This document shows, one piece after another, positions 45,092 through 55,600 of a stretch of 64,000 bases of DNA. The translations under genes and the position numbers were made by a program. How positions within the stretch are numbered: the stretch's first letter is position 1; every line of letters starts with the position of its first letter. The DNA is taken from positions 753,366 to 817,365 of the forward strand of contig NZ_PJRP01000001.1 of assembly GCF_002858765.1 (NCBI RefSeq). Reading direction: 5' to 3'. The DNA is from Cupriavidus pauculus (GTDB taxonomy: Bacteria > Pseudomonadota > Gammaproteobacteria > Burkholderiales > Burkholderiaceae). The notes beneath the pieces are model-generated. The model saw nothing but the letters and a program-made list of their open reading frames with translations, was not told where the DNA came from and made no database searches.

Positions 45092-46336
45092 ATGCCGACC
45101 GATATCCATCCCTACCTGTCCGAAGCCCATACAGCGGAGTCGCGCGCCGAATTTGGCGTGGACGCCCCCGGCGCCCCCATCCTGCCCGGCGCCTGGCTTG
45201 GCATGCTCGGCGGCGGCCAGCTGGGCCGCATGTTCACGCACGCGGCGCAGTCGATGGGCTATCGCGTCTGCGTGCTCGATCCCGATCAGGACAGCCCTGC
45301 GGGCAACGTGGCCGACCGCCATATTTGCGCCACCTACACCGATGACGCTGCGCTGGCCGAGCTTGCCAGCCTGTGCCAGGCCGTGAGTACCGAGTTCGAG
45401 AACGTGCCGTCGATCTCGCTGGACCGCCTGGAGCAGGCCGGTGTGTTCGTGGCGCCGCGCGGCTACTGCGTGTCGATTGCGCAGAACCGTATCGGCGAGA
45501 AGAAGTTCTTTGCGTCGTGCGCCGAGCGTACGGGCGTGCCGCCGGCCCCGCACTGGGTGATCCAGCACGACGCCGACGTGGACAACGTGCCCGACAACGT
45601 GCTGCCCGGCATCCTCAAGACCGCGCGCATGGGCTATGACGGCAAGGGCCAGGCCCGCGTGAAGACGCGCGAGGACGTGCGCGCCGCCTGGAAGGCCATG
45701 CAGCACGTGCCGTGCGTGCTGGAGCAGATGCTGCCGCTGGCCTACGAGGTCTCCGTGCTGGCAGCCCGTGCTGCAGACGGCACCACGGCCACCTGGCCGC
45801 TGGCCGAGAACGTGCATCGTGACGGCATCCTGTTTTCCACGACGATGCCGTCGATGAGCGTGTCCGACGACATCGCCACGCGAGCCCGCGCGGCCGCCGC
45901 CACGATCACGTCGGAAATGGGTTACGTCGGCGTGCTGTGCATCGAGTTCTTCGTGCTGACCGACGGCACGCTGGTGGCCAACGAGATGGCCCCGCGTCCG
46001 CACAATTCTGGCCATATCACGATGGATGCCTGCGAGACGAGCCAGTTCGAGCAGCAGGTGCGTGCGATGGCCCGACTGCCGCTGGGCAGCACGCGCCAGC
46101 ATTCGGCCGGCAAGATGCTGAACCTGCTGGGCGACTGCTGGTTCGAGTTCGGCCTGGAGCGCACGCCGGCCTGGGACGAAGTGCTGGCCCAACCCGGCGC
46201 CAAGCTGCATCTGTATGGCAAGAACGACGCGCGCCCGTCGCGCAAGATGGGCCACGTGAACTGCCTGGGCGACCAGGCGGATGCCGCGGCCGCCGCGTTC
46301 GATGCCGCCGCCACGGCCCTGCATATCCCCCTCTGA
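45092..46336 (+). CDS. purK: N5-carboxyaminoimidazole ribonucleotide synthase
   Basis: The 414-residue ATP-grasp enzyme makes N5-CAIR from AIR, bicarbonate and [21 protein letters not shown] is the N-terminal signature, followed by [27 protein letters not shown] (ATP-grasp) and [15 protein letters not shown]. About 30 residues precede the core, a common extension in this group. It completes purC-purE-purK. Confidence 0.97.
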   Translation: MPTDIHPYLSEAHTAESRAEFGVDAPGAPILPGAWLGMLGGGQLGRMFTHAAQSMGYRVCVLDPDQDSPAGNVADRHICATYTDDAALAELASLCQAVSTEFENVPSISLDRLEQAGVFVAPRGYCVSIAQNRIGEKKFFASCAERTGVPPAPHWVIQHDADVDNVPDNVLPGILKTARMGYDGKGQARVKTREDVRAAWKAMQHVPCVLEQMLPLAYEVSVLAARAADGTTATWPLAENVHRDGILFSTTMPSMSVSDDIATRARAAAATITSEMGYVGVLCIEFFVLTDGTLVANEMAPRPHNSGHITMDACETSQFEQQVRAMARLPLGSTRQHSAGKMLNLLGDCWFEFGLERTPAWDEVLAQPGAKLHLYGKNDARPSRKMGHVNCLGDQADAAAAAFDAAATALHIPL

Positions 46337-46342
46337 GATTCG

Positions 46343-47335
46343 ATGTCCTCACGCATGCCCACGGCCGCCGAGCTTGACGAGGCGGTTCGTCTGCTCGAAG
46401 CCGGCCAGCTCGTGGCCTTTCCGACCGAGACCGTCTACGGACTTGGCGCCGACGCCGAGAACCCGGAAGCCGTGGCGCGCATCTTCGCCGCCAAGGGCCG
46501 TCCGTCCAATCATCCGGTCATCGTGCATGTGGTGGATGGCGGCGACGTCAGCTACTGGACCGATGACGTGCCCGAGGCTGCACAGAAGCTGATCGACGCC
46601 TTCTGGCCCGGTCCGCTGACGATCATCCTGAAGCGCGCCGCGCATATTCCGGCCGACGTGGCGGGCGGGCAGGACAGTATCGGTCTGCGCTGCCCGTCGC
46701 ATCCGGTGGCCCAGGCGCTGCTGGCGCGTTTCAAGCGTGGCCGGGGCGGCATTGCCGCGCCGTCGGCCAACAAATTTGGCCAGGTCAGCCCGACCACGGC
46801 CGAACACGTGCGCGACGAATTCGGCGGCACTGTCTACGTGCTGGAAGGCGACGGCGTGGACGTGGGCATCGAATCGTCGATCGTGGATCTTTCGCGCCTG
46901 GATACGCTGGGCCCGGTGCTGTTGCGCCCCGGCGCGATCACGGCGGCGATGATGGCCGACGTGCTGGGTACGCTGCCGTTGCCGCCCGATGCCGCCGCGC
47001 CGCGTGCGTCGGGCACCCTCAAGGCCCACTACGCGCCGCGCACCACGCTGACGCTGGCGCAGGCCGACGCACTGCCGCAGCTCCTGCATGGCCTGCCCGA
47101 CGGCGGGCGGCTGGTGTTCGTCGGCAAGGCGCTGGCCAGTGCCGATGCCCGCTGCGTGTTCGTGGCGGCGCCGGCCACACCCGACGCGTATGCCCAGGCG
47201 CTGTACGGCCTGCTGCGCAAGCTCGACAAGGAAGGCTATCAGCGGCTGGTGTTCGAGCCGGTGCCCGATTCCCAAGCGTGGGACGGTGTGCGCGACCGCT
47301 TGGGCCGCGCGGCGGCGGCGTTCGAGGACAGCTGA
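46343..47335 (+). CDS. tsaC: L-threonylcarbamoyladenylate synthase (TsaC/Sua5 family)
   Basis: The 330-residue protein makes threonylcarbamoyl-AMP for the t6A37 modification of ANN-reading tRNAs. VAFPTETVYGLGADA, IFAAKGRPSNHPVIVHV (the KGR...SN motif) and FWPGPLTIIL define the YrdC domain (about 1-205). The long C-terminal part makes it a Sua5-type two-domain enzyme rather than the short TsaC. It follows purK by 6 bases and is probably co-transcribed. Confidence 0.94.
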   Translation: MSSRMPTAAELDEAVRLLEAGQLVAFPTETVYGLGADAENPEAVARIFAAKGRPSNHPVIVHVVDGGDVSYWTDDVPEAAQKLIDAFWPGPLTIILKRAAHIPADVAGGQDSIGLRCPSHPVAQALLARFKRGRGGIAAPSANKFGQVSPTTAEHVRDEFGGTVYVLEGDGVDVGIESSIVDLSRLDTLGPVLLRPGAITAAMMADVLGTLPLPPDAAAPRASGTLKAHYAPRTTLTLAQADALPQLLHGLPDGGRLVFVGKALASADARCVFVAAPATPDAYAQALYGLLRKLDKEGYQRLVFEPVPDSQAWDGVRDRLGRAAAAFEDS

Positions 47336-47349
47336 GATGTAGACGTTGG

Positions 47350-47374
47350 CCCTCTCCCGCCGGGCGGGAGAGGG
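47350..47374. repeat. REP-like palindrome, copy 3, after tsaC
   Basis: CCCTCTCCCGC (47350-47360) pairs with GCGGGAGAGGG (47364-47374) across a 3-base loop, between the convergent tsaC and dacB genes. Confidence 0.65.
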
Positions 47375-47467
47375 GAGCACGGCAAAAGCTGTTGATGAGC
47401 CCCCGGTTTTGCCCCCGTTCACGAGCGGGAGCATCCGGAAAGCTCTTGGTATGCCCTTGGTTTTCTC

Positions 47468-47504
47468 CCCTCTCCCGCAGGCGGGTGAGGGACGGGGGAG
47501 AGGG
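47468..47504. repeat. REP-like palindrome, copy 4, before the dacB stop
   Basis: CCCTCTCCCGC (47468-47478) pairs with GCGGGTGAGGG (47481-47491, one mismatch), and a further GGGGGAGAGGG follows at 47494-47504. With copy 3 it brackets the convergent intergenic region and probably forms alternative hairpins. Confidence 0.6.
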
Positions 47505-47540
47505 CAGGCGTTTCAAATCTCGCCACGCCCGAATCCACCT

Positions 47541-49130
47541 TTAGGGCGCGCCCTTGTAGACCCACTGCATCAGCGCATCGTGTGCTTCCTGGGCGCCTGA
47601 CGCGTTGGGGTGGTTGATATAGGCCACCACCACATAGCGCTCGCCATTGAGCGCGTCGACATAGCCGGCCAGCGCCCGCACATCGGCCAGCGTTCCGGTC
47701 TTCAGGTAGGCGTTGCCGGCCGCATTGGCGCGGGTCAGGCGGTTGCGCAGCGTGCCGTCGACGCCGAGGATCGGCAGCGAATCGAGCAGTACCGGCCCGA
47801 CGTTGCTGGCCAGTGCCTGTTGCAGCAGGCGGGCCATGTCGTAGGCGCTGATGCGCTCGTCGCGGGACAGCCCGGAGCCGTTCTCGAGCACTAGGTTCGG
47901 CATGTCCAGGCCCTGCTTGGCCAGCCACTGATGAATCACGCGCGACGACTTGTCGGTGCTGGCCGGCCCCTTGCGATCCATCTCCGCCCCGATCGTCAGG
48001 AACAGCTGGCGGGCCATCACGTTGTTCGAGAACTTGTTGATGTCGCGCACGATGTCGCCCAGCGGCTGGCCGTAGTGGCGCGCCAGCAGGAAGGCGTTGC
48101 GCGGCACCGAGCCGCTGCGCAGGCCGGGCGGACGCGCGAAGCGGCCGCCGGCGTTCTGCCATTCGGCGACGAAGCCACCCCAGATGAAATCGCTATGGCT
48201 CAGCGTGGCCAGGTTGACGATGTGTTCGCCGCAGTCGGCCGAGTAGCTGCCGTCGAACGATGCCACGACCGTGCCGTCTGGCTGCGGCATGATGCTCGGC
48301 GTGGCGCGCGACTTCCAGTCGCCGCAGCGGCCGTTGGCCAGCGTCATCCGGTTGTCCACGCGCAGCTGCGCCAGGGCGGGCGTGACGGCCACGTCCACGG
48401 TGCGGTTGGCGGCGTCGGGGGTGATCGTGAAGGACAGCGTCTTGAACGCGTAGAGCAGGGCGTCCGGATTCACGTTGTAGGCGCGCTGGGTCTCGCCGTC
48501 GATGGTGTAGCTGCCGTCCATGCCATCGGCAAAGAAGCTGCGGTCCAGCACCACGTCGCCGTTGATGGTGTTGGCGCCGGCGGACCGGGCCGTGGCCACG
48601 AGCTTGGCCATTTCCTCGGGCACGAGCTTGGGATCGCCCCGGCCACGCAGGTAGACGTTGCCGTTGATCGTGCCATCGGGGCCGGGCTGGTTATCGGCAT
48701 AGAGCGACGTCAGCCAGCGGAATTCGGGCCCCAGCAGCTGCAGGCCGGCGAAGGTGGTGACTACCTTCATCGTCGAGGCCGGATTCATCGGCGTCTCGGC
48801 GTTCCAGCTCACGCGCGCCTGCGGGGCGCCCACCTTGACCACGTAGAAGCTCGCGGCGGACAGCGGCACATGGGCACGGCGCAGCGCGGCGGTCACGGTG
48901 GCGGGCAGGCCGCTGCGCGCGGCGGCGGGATCGGCGGGTTCGGCCTTGGCGCGGGCGGCACCGGCTGTGGCGGCGACTGCCGTGGCAGCGGTGGCAGCGC
49001 GAGCAGCCTTGGCACTCTTGACGGGCTTGGCCTGGGCTCCGGACAGGCCGAGGATGAGCAGCGTGGCCGCGATGATGGCGGGCGACAGGCTGCGGCGGAG
49101 CATGGACGGACGGATGAGCATGGCGAGCAT
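47541..49130 (-). CDS. dacB: D-alanyl-D-alanine carboxypeptidase/endopeptidase (PBP4 type)
   Basis: The 529-residue periplasmic penicillin-binding protein trims peptidoglycan peptides. The active-site set is Ser-Thr-Met-Lys (SxxK) in NPASTMKVVTTF, Ser-Asn-Asn in INKFSNNVMARQ, and Lys-Thr-Gly in YLKTGTLADV. A signal peptide (LSPAIIAATLLILGLSGAQA) is followed by an Ala/Lys-rich linker. Several in-frame starts are possible (49130, 49121, 49103) and none has a clear ribosome site; 49130 is used. It is convergent with tsaC. Confidence 0.94.
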   Translation of the reverse strand: MLAMLIRPSMLRRSLSPAIIAATLLILGLSGAQAKPVKSAKAARAATAATAVAATAGAARAKAEPADPAAARSGLPATVTAALRRAHVPLSAASFYVVKVGAPQARVSWNAETPMNPASTMKVVTTFAGLQLLGPEFRWLTSLYADNQPGPDGTINGNVYLRGRGDPKLVPEEMAKLVATARSAGANTINGDVVLDRSFFADGMDGSYTIDGETQRAYNVNPDALLYAFKTLSFTITPDAANRTVDVAVTPALAQLRVDNRMTLANGRCGDWKSRATPSIMPQPDGTVVASFDGSYSADCGEHIVNLATLSHSDFIWGGFVAEWQNAGGRFARPPGLRSGSVPRNAFLLARHYGQPLGDIVRDINKFSNNVMARQLFLTIGAEMDRKGPASTDKSSRVIHQWLAKQGLDMPNLVLENGSGLSRDERISAYDMARLLQQALASNVGPVLLDSLPILGVDGTLRNRLTRANAAGNAYLKTGTLADVRALAGYVDALNGERYVVVAYINHPNASGAQEAHDALMQWVYKGAP

Positions 49131-49232
49131 GTTAACGCATGGCCCATGCACGCCGGATGACGTCATGTGGCCGTTTCCGGCCGCATTTCGTGATCGAGGT
49201 CGACTACGCGGCGCTCGGTCCGCTCAGTCCGC

Positions 49233-49706
49233 TCAGTTGGCCGACTGGCAATCGGATGCCGACGTGGATGCCGCCGGGCGCGCCGACGGCGTGGCGTTCG
49301 GGATCGGGAAGATGACGTCGTAGGCCCAGTTGTAGAAGAACGCGTAGACCATGTAGTAGCCGGCCACGGCGATGTCCATGACAAAGGCCTCGACCAGGCC
49401 GATCTTCAGGTACCACGCCACCGACGGCAGGAACACGATCAGCAGGCCGCCCTCGAACAGGATCGCGTGCAGCACGCGGATCGGCGCCGACTTCTTGAGC
49501 TGGCCCGTGAAGCGCAGCATCGCGCGGTCGAACAGGATGTTGTAGATGTAGTTCCACGTGGCGGCGATCAGGGCCGCCACCGCGCCAACGATGCCCATCT
49601 GGTGCAGGTCGTACCCGAACACCCAGCTGGCCAGCGGCGCGAACGCGATCAGACCGATCACCTCGAAACCGACGGTGTGACGAATACGGTCTGCAGTGGT
49701 ACGCAT
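49233..49706 (-). CDS. PACE-family (AceI-like) efflux transporter
   Basis: The 157-residue protein has four helices arranged as two tandem bacterial transmembrane pair domains. RTTADRIRHTVGFEVIGLIAF opens the first and KKSAPIRVLHAILFEGGLLIVF the second, each with the conserved Glu/His pattern. DFA/DR residues (YNILFDRAML) and FFYNWAYDVIFP match the PACE pattern. PACE pumps extrude biocides such as chlorhexidine, and in the known case are controlled by an adjacent divergent LysR. TTGGAGAG precedes the ATG. Confidence 0.93.
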   Translation of the reverse strand: MRTTADRIRHTVGFEVIGLIAFAPLASWVFGYDLHQMGIVGAVAALIAATWNYIYNILFDRAMLRFTGQLKKSAPIRVLHAILFEGGLLIVFLPSVAWYLKIGLVEAFVMDIAVAGYYMVYAFFYNWAYDVIFPIPNATPSARPAASTSASDCQSAN

Positions 49707-49783
49707 GAGACTCTCCAATTTCAGCAAAATTCGACGATGGGAGGCATTCTATCGGCGCGACAGCTGATCGCAAGTTGGATACC

Positions 49784-49802
49784 ATCTAAAAATCCGATAG
49801 AT
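49784..49802. promoter_or_regulatory. LysR-type operator between PACE and lysR genes
   Basis: ATCT-N11-AGAT (49784-49787 and 49799-49802) is a perfect T-N11-A palindrome in the 144-base divergent spacer. An overlapping CTATCGG (49749-49755) is inverted to CCGATAG (49794-49800), giving a second, widely spaced half-site of the sort LysR tetramers use. Confidence 0.65.
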
Positions 49803-49850
49803 GACGGCTGACGCCCCACCGCATCGCCGTCGTAGAACACCGCGCACACC

Positions 49851-50750
49851 ATGTCCCTTTCTCTCGACCAGCTTCAGGCGTTTGCGGCCGCCGCCGAAAC
49901 CGGCTCGTTTTCGGCCGCTGCCCGTCAGCTTGGCAAGGCCCAGTCGGTGATCAGCGCCGCCGTGGCCAACCTCGAGGTCGACCTGGACACCACGCTGTTC
50001 GACCGCAGCGCCCGATACCCGGTGCTGACGCCCGCTGGCGAACGGCTGTTGCTGGAAGCCCGCGTGATCCTGGAGCGCTGCGAGCATTTCCGGGGCGTGG
50101 CCAAGAGCCTGGGCGAAGGGGTTGAGTCGCGCCTCACCCTGGCCGTGGACGAGTTGTATCCAGAGGAAACGCTCGGCGAACTGCTGACCGAGTTTTCGGA
50201 GCGCTTCCCGTCGGTCGAGCTGGAAATCCTGTTTCCGCTGATGGAGGACGTCAGCCGCCTGGTGCTGAGCCAGTGCGCGGACCTGGGCATCATGTGGCGC
50301 CAGGAGATCTTGCCGCCGGAACTGGGCTTCCACGCGCTGGGCTGGGTGCCCATGCCGATCATCTGCGCGCCCGACCACCCGCTGGCCGCGCAGCCGCGCG
50401 TGGACTTCGAGGAACTGAAGCGCTACCGCCAGCTGATGGTGGCCACGCGCAGCGACAGCGAGGAAAAGAAGCGCCTGCGCGTGGCCGCCGAAGTCTGGTG
50501 GGTGGAAAGCCAGTGGGTCATCGTCGAACTGGTCAAGCGCCGCCTGGGCTGGGCGTTCGTGCCGTGGCACGTCGCCGCCAATTCGCCAGCGGCGGCCGGG
50601 CTGGTATCGCCCCAACTAACCTTCCAGGACCAGGACTGGCCCGTCGCCATGGAGATCGTCTGGCACAAGCAGCGCCCGCTGGGCAAGGCCGCGACGTGGC
50701 TGAAGGAACGGGTCAGCCAGCAGCCGCTGCCGGTGCCGGAGGGGCGGTAG
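49851..50750 (+). CDS. LysR-family regulator (AceR-like position)
   Basis: The 299-residue protein begins MSLSLDQLQAFAAAAETGSFSAAARQLGKAQSVISAAVANLE, a standard LysR HTH; the effector domain follows from about residue 90. Divergence from the PACE gene with a T-N11-A box in between points to control of that pump, as AceR controls aceI in Acinetobacter (established). The inducer is likely a pump substrate (inference). Confidence 0.92.
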   Translation: MSLSLDQLQAFAAAAETGSFSAAARQLGKAQSVISAAVANLEVDLDTTLFDRSARYPVLTPAGERLLLEARVILERCEHFRGVAKSLGEGVESRLTLAVDELYPEETLGELLTEFSERFPSVELEILFPLMEDVSRLVLSQCADLGIMWRQEILPPELGFHALGWVPMPIICAPDHPLAAQPRVDFEELKRYRQLMVATRSDSEEKKRLRVAAEVWWVESQWVIVELVKRRLGWAFVPWHVAANSPAAAGLVSPQLTFQDQDWPVAMEIVWHKQRPLGKAATWLKERVSQQPLPVPEGR

Positions 50751-51154
50751 GCGGCCTGGGGGGGCGAGTCGGCAGCTACCTGTCCGTCGAAGAGATGCAA
50801 TCCCACCGACGCGGCTTCAGGTTGGCCGCGTCGATGACAAAGCCGAAGACGCAAGTAAAGAACAGCGTACGCAGCCGGATATTGGCTATCTATCACATGG
50901 AAGATGTGCTCAGGGGTCGTACGTCAGACGCAGGAGGTTAGCGGTCAGCCAATTCCAGCGGGTTGGTGGAAACTGCAGGAATTTTTCTTCCGGGAGATCG
51001 ACGTTCTGCGTTTTTGTGGCGTCGGTGTGGCGAATGCTGTTTGCGAGGTATTCGATCTCGCCCAGACGAGAATCGCGGAGTCCGACAGCGCGACCGCTAA
51101 CGCGGTCGTGCGCGGCTGTCTTTCATATTCCTACGAAATTCCGATACGAAGGCC
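50751..51154. other. Gene-free 404-base region with a terminator-like hairpin
   Basis: Base composition is less GC-rich than the neighbours and no reading frame is convincing. A stem GCGACCGC (51090-51097) with GCGGTCGT (51102-51109), extended by ACAGC/GCTGT (51085-51089 with 51115-51119), lies about 40 bases past the minus-strand efflux operon and may end its transcript, although no U-run follows. Confidence 0.5.
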
Positions 51155-52639
51155 TTACTGCGTCGTCGCAGGCGTGGAAGCGCCAACGCCGGTCCCAGCC
51201 GCCTCCGCCTTCCCGACCTCCACGTCATACCCATGCCATCCACCGCCCAGCGCCTTGATCAGCGTGATGGCAGCCGTGTACTGGCGATCCATGATGCGCA
51301 GCGTGGTGGTTTCGGCGGTATAGGCCGCTGTCTGGGCGGTCAGTACGTCGAGCAGGCCGGCAGTGCCGGCCTTGTAGCGGTTGTTGACCAGCGATAGCGC
51401 CTCGCGGGCGGAGCGCAGGGCGTCGCCCTGGACCGTGGCTTCCTGTTCCAGCACGCGTGCCGAGGCAAGGTTGTCCTCGACTTCCTGGAAGGCCGTCAGC
51501 ACGGTCTGGCGATAGTTGGCCACGGTCTGGTCGTAGGCGGCTACGGCCTGTGCCTTGGCGGCGCTGCGCAGGCCACCGTCGAACACCGTGCCGGCCAGGC
51601 CGGCACCGACCGACCACACGCGATCGGGCAGCGACAGCCAGCGCGCCAGCGTGCTGGCCGTGAGGCCGCCCGTGGCCGACAGCGACAGGGTGGGATAGTA
51701 GGCCGCCTGGGCCACGCCGATTTCGGCATTGGCCGATGCCATGCGGCGCTCGACGGCGGCGATGTCGGGCCGGCGTTCCAGCATTTGTGAGGGCACGGCC
51801 ACCGGCACCACCGGCACGGGGCCCTGGGTGTCGGCCGGCGCGATGTTCAGTTCCGAAGGCGGCCGGCCGACCAGGATGGCGATGGCGTGCTCCAGCTGCG
51901 CGCGGCTGATCTGGATATCGAGCTGCTGGGCCTGGGCGGACTTGAGCTGCGTTTCCGACTGCAGCACGTCGGAACGTTGTGCGGTGCCGGCCTTGTACTG
52001 GTTCTGCACCAGTTGCAGCGACTTGGCATAGTCGGCCACGGTGCGGTCCAGCAGCGCGCGCTGGGCATCGGCCACGCGCAGCGAGAAGTAGCTCTGGGCC
52101 AGCGTGGCCTGCGTGGACAGCAGTGTCGATGCCAGGTCGGCCTGGCTGGCCTGCGCGCCGGCCTCGGCGCTCTCCACCTGGCGACGGATACGTCCCCAGA
52201 TGTCGATTTCCCAGCTGGCCGACAGCGTGGCGTTCTGGCCATTGGTGACCCGGCCCCCCGAACTTGATGCGCCACGCGACACGCCCACGTTGGCGCCGAC
52301 GGTCGGGAAGTAGCCCGCGCGTGCCGCCGCCAGCGACGCTGTGGCCTGGCGATAGATCGCCTCGGCGGCCTTGATGTTCTGGTTCGACACCTGCACCTGC
52401 GACATCAGGCCGTCTAGCGCGGGGTCGTTGAACACGCGCCACCAGTCGGGGCGGCCCGCCGCATCCTGCGGCTCGGCGGTCTTCCAGTCGCCGGTCCATG
52501 CGGGCATGGTGTCGCTGGCTTCCTTGAAGGCCTGGGGGACGGGGGCGTCGGGACGCTTGTAGTCGGGGCCGACCGCGCAGCCGGCCAGCAGGGCACAGGC
52601 CAGGGCCACCACCGAAAGAGAATAGGAGTGTCGGAACAT
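51155..52639 (-). CDS. NodT-family outer membrane factor lipoprotein
   Basis: The 494-residue TolC-like channel has lipobox LLAGCAVGPDYKRP, a classic NodT start. The helical repeat structure shows ASWEIDIWGRIRRQVE in the first half and WSVGAGLAGTVFDGG with VLTAFQEVEDNLASARVL in the second. It forms the outer-membrane exit duct for the RND pump encoded upstream. It is the last gene of the mdtA-mdtB-mdtC transcript, 14 bases after mdtC. Confidence 0.94.
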   Translation of the reverse strand: MFRHSYSLSVVALACALLAGCAVGPDYKRPDAPVPQAFKEASDTMPAWTGDWKTAEPQDAAGRPDWWRVFNDPALDGLMSQVQVSNQNIKAAEAIYRQATASLAAARAGYFPTVGANVGVSRGASSSGGRVTNGQNATLSASWEIDIWGRIRRQVESAEAGAQASQADLASTLLSTQATLAQSYFSLRVADAQRALLDRTVADYAKSLQLVQNQYKAGTAQRSDVLQSETQLKSAQAQQLDIQISRAQLEHAIAILVGRPPSELNIAPADTQGPVPVVPVAVPSQMLERRPDIAAVERRMASANAEIGVAQAAYYPTLSLSATGGLTASTLARWLSLPDRVWSVGAGLAGTVFDGGLRSAAKAQAVAAYDQTVANYRQTVLTAFQEVEDNLASARVLEQEATVQGDALRSAREALSLVNNRYKAGTAGLLDVLTAQTAAYTAETTTLRIMDRQYTAAITLIKALGGGWHGYDVEVGKAEAAGTGVGASTPATTQ

Positions 52640-52653
52640 GGCGGATGCCTTCT

Positions 52654-55600
52654 TCAGTGTTCGAGTTGCGGCGCGGTGCCGCTTTGCTGCCGGCGTGCGC
52701 GCCAGGCATTGACCTTCAGGCGCAAGCGGTCCAGCGTCAGGTAGACCACGGGCGTCGTGTACAGCGTGAGCAACTGGCTGACCACCAGGCCGCCGACGAT
52801 CGAGATACCCAGCGGCGCACGCAGCTCGGCGCCATCGCCGCGGCCCAGCGCCAGCGGCACCGCGCCCAGCAGCGCCGCCGCCGTGGTCATCATGATCGGT
52901 CGGAACCGCAGCAGGCAGGCGCGGTAGATGGCGTCGCGCGGGCTCAGCCCGTCGCGCCGTTCGGCGTCGATGGCGAAGTCGATCATCATGATCGCGTTCT
53001 TCTTGACGATGCCGATCAGCAGGATCACGCCAATCAGCGCGATGATGCTGAACTCCGTCTTGAATAGCAGCAGCGCCAGCAGCGCGCCCACGCCCGCCGA
53101 CGGCAGCGTCGACAGGATCGTCAGCGGGTGGACGTAGCTCTCGTAGAGAATGCCCAGCACGATGTAGATCGTGATGATGGCGGCCAGGATCAGCAGCGGC
53201 TGGCTCTTGAGCGAATCCTGGAACGCCTTGGCGCCGCCTGCGAAGTTGGCCTGCAGCGTCTCGGGCGCGCCGATCTGCGCCATCGCCAGCTTGATGGCGT
53301 CGGTGGCCTGCGACAGCGAGTAGCCCTCGGCTAGGTTGAACGAGATGGTCGACGCGGCGAACTGGCCCTGGTGGTTCACGCCCAGCGGCGTGCTGGTGGG
53401 CGTCACGCGCGCGAAGGCCGACAGCGGCACGCGCTTGCCGCCGCCCGTGACCACGTAGATGTCCTGCAGCGCATGCGGGCCCTGCAGGTATTCCTGGCTC
53501 AGTTCCATCACCACGCGGTACTGGTTCAGCGGGTGATAGATCGTCGACACCAGCCGCTGGCCGAACGCGTCGTTCAGGATCGCATCGATCTGCTGGGCCG
53601 TGACGCCGAGCTTCGACGCCGTGTCGCGGTCGATGATGACCGACGTCTGCAAGCCCTTGTCGTTGGTATCGGTGTCCACGTCCTCCAGGCCCTTGATGTT
53701 CGAGATCGCCGCGCGCACCTTGGGCTCCCACGCGCGCAGCACATCAAGGTCATCGGACTGCAGCGTGAACTGGTAGGCCGAACTGCTCTGGCGGCCGCCG
53801 ATGCGGATGTCCTGCACCGGCGTCAGGAACAGGCTCGCGCCGGGCTCCTTGGCCAGCTTGCCGCGCAGCCGCGCCACGATCTGGTCGGCCGTCTCCTTGC
53901 GCTCGGAAAGCGGCTTCAGCGTGACGAACATCTGCCCCGTGTTGCGCTGCGAGCCGCCCGTGAAGCCGGTCACGTTGACCACCGCCGGATCCGACTGGAC
54001 GATCTTGATGAAGTTGTCGAGCTTGGTGCGCATCAGCTGGAACGACGTGGCCTGGTCCGCGCGGATGAAGCCGATCAGCCGCCCGGTGTCCTGCTGCGGA
54101 AAGAAGCCCTTGGGCACGATCACGTACAGGTAGACGTTCAGCGCGATGGTCAGCAGCAGCACGATCCAGATGACCGGGCCGTGGCGCAGCGCCACGCCGA
54201 GCGTGCGCGCATAGCCATTCTGCAGGCGGACGAACAGGTGTTCCGTGGCGCGGTGGAAGCGGCCCTGCTTCTCCTCATGCACCGGACGCAGCAGCAGGGC
54301 GCACATCATCGGCGTGGTGGTCAGCGAGACCACCAGCGACACCAGGATGGCCACCGACAGCGTGATCGCGAATTCCTGGAACAGCCGGCCCACGATGCCG
54401 CCCATCAGCAGCAGCGGAATGAACACGGCGATCAGCGACAGGCTCATCGACAGCACCGTGAAGCCCACCTCGCGCGCGCCGCGCAGCGCGGCGGCCATCG
54501 GTTTCATGCCTTCCTCGATGTGCCGCGAGATGTTCTCCAGCACCACGATGGCGTCGTCGACCACGAAGCCCGTGGCAATCGTCAGCGCCATCAACGACAG
54601 GTTGTTCAGTGAGAAGCCGGCCAGGTACATGATGGTGAACGTGCCCACCAGCGATACCGGCACGGCCACGCTCGGGATCAGCGTGGCGCGCACGTTGCGC
54701 AGGAACACGAACACCACCATGATCACCAGCGCCACTGAGATCATCAGCGTGTGCTCCACCTCGCGCAGCGACGCGCGGATGGTGGGCGTGCGGTCCATCA
54801 TCACGTCCAGCGAGATCGTGGCCGGGATCATCTTGCGCAGCTGCGGCAGCATGTCGTTGACGCGGTCGACGGTCTCGATGATGTTGGCGCCCGGCGACCG
54901 GTTCAGCACCAGCAGCACCGACGGCTGGCCGTTGGCCGAGCCGGCGTTGCGGATGTCCTGCACCGAATCCACCACATTGGCCACATCCTGCAGCCGCACC
55001 GGCACCGCGAACGAGTTCGGGCCGCCGCTGTTGACGTTGCCGCCCGTGGCGCCCGTGCTGATGGTGGTAGTGCCGCTGCTGGTGGTGATCGTGGTGGTGG
55101 TGACGCCGTTGACGGTCTTGGTGCTGACGTTGCCGCCCGCGGCGGCGTTGGCCGTGCTGGCGATCAGCGCGCCGGCCGACGTCGACGAATAGGTGCCCGG
55201 CGTGGCGTAGCGGATGATCAGCGGCATGTAATCCTTGGCCGCCATCGCCTGGTCGTTGGCATAGACCTGCCATGCCGTGTTGGGGTTGTCCAGGATGCCC
55301 AGCGGCCGGTTCGCGTTGGTGGCGCTGATCGTGTTGCGCACGTCCTCCAGCGAAATGCCGTAGTGGTTCAGCGCGGTGGGATTAAGCTCCACCCGCACGG
55401 CCGGCAGCGATGATCCGCCGATCGTCACCTGGCCCACGCCCTCCACCTGCGACAGCTTCTGGGCCAGGATCGTGGACGCCGCGTCGTATAGCTGGCCGCG
55501 GGTCATGGTCGGCGACGTCAGCGCGATGATCATGATCGGCGCGTCGGCCGGGTTCACCTTGCGGTAGGTGGGGTTGTTCGGCAGGCTGGTGGGCAGCGTG

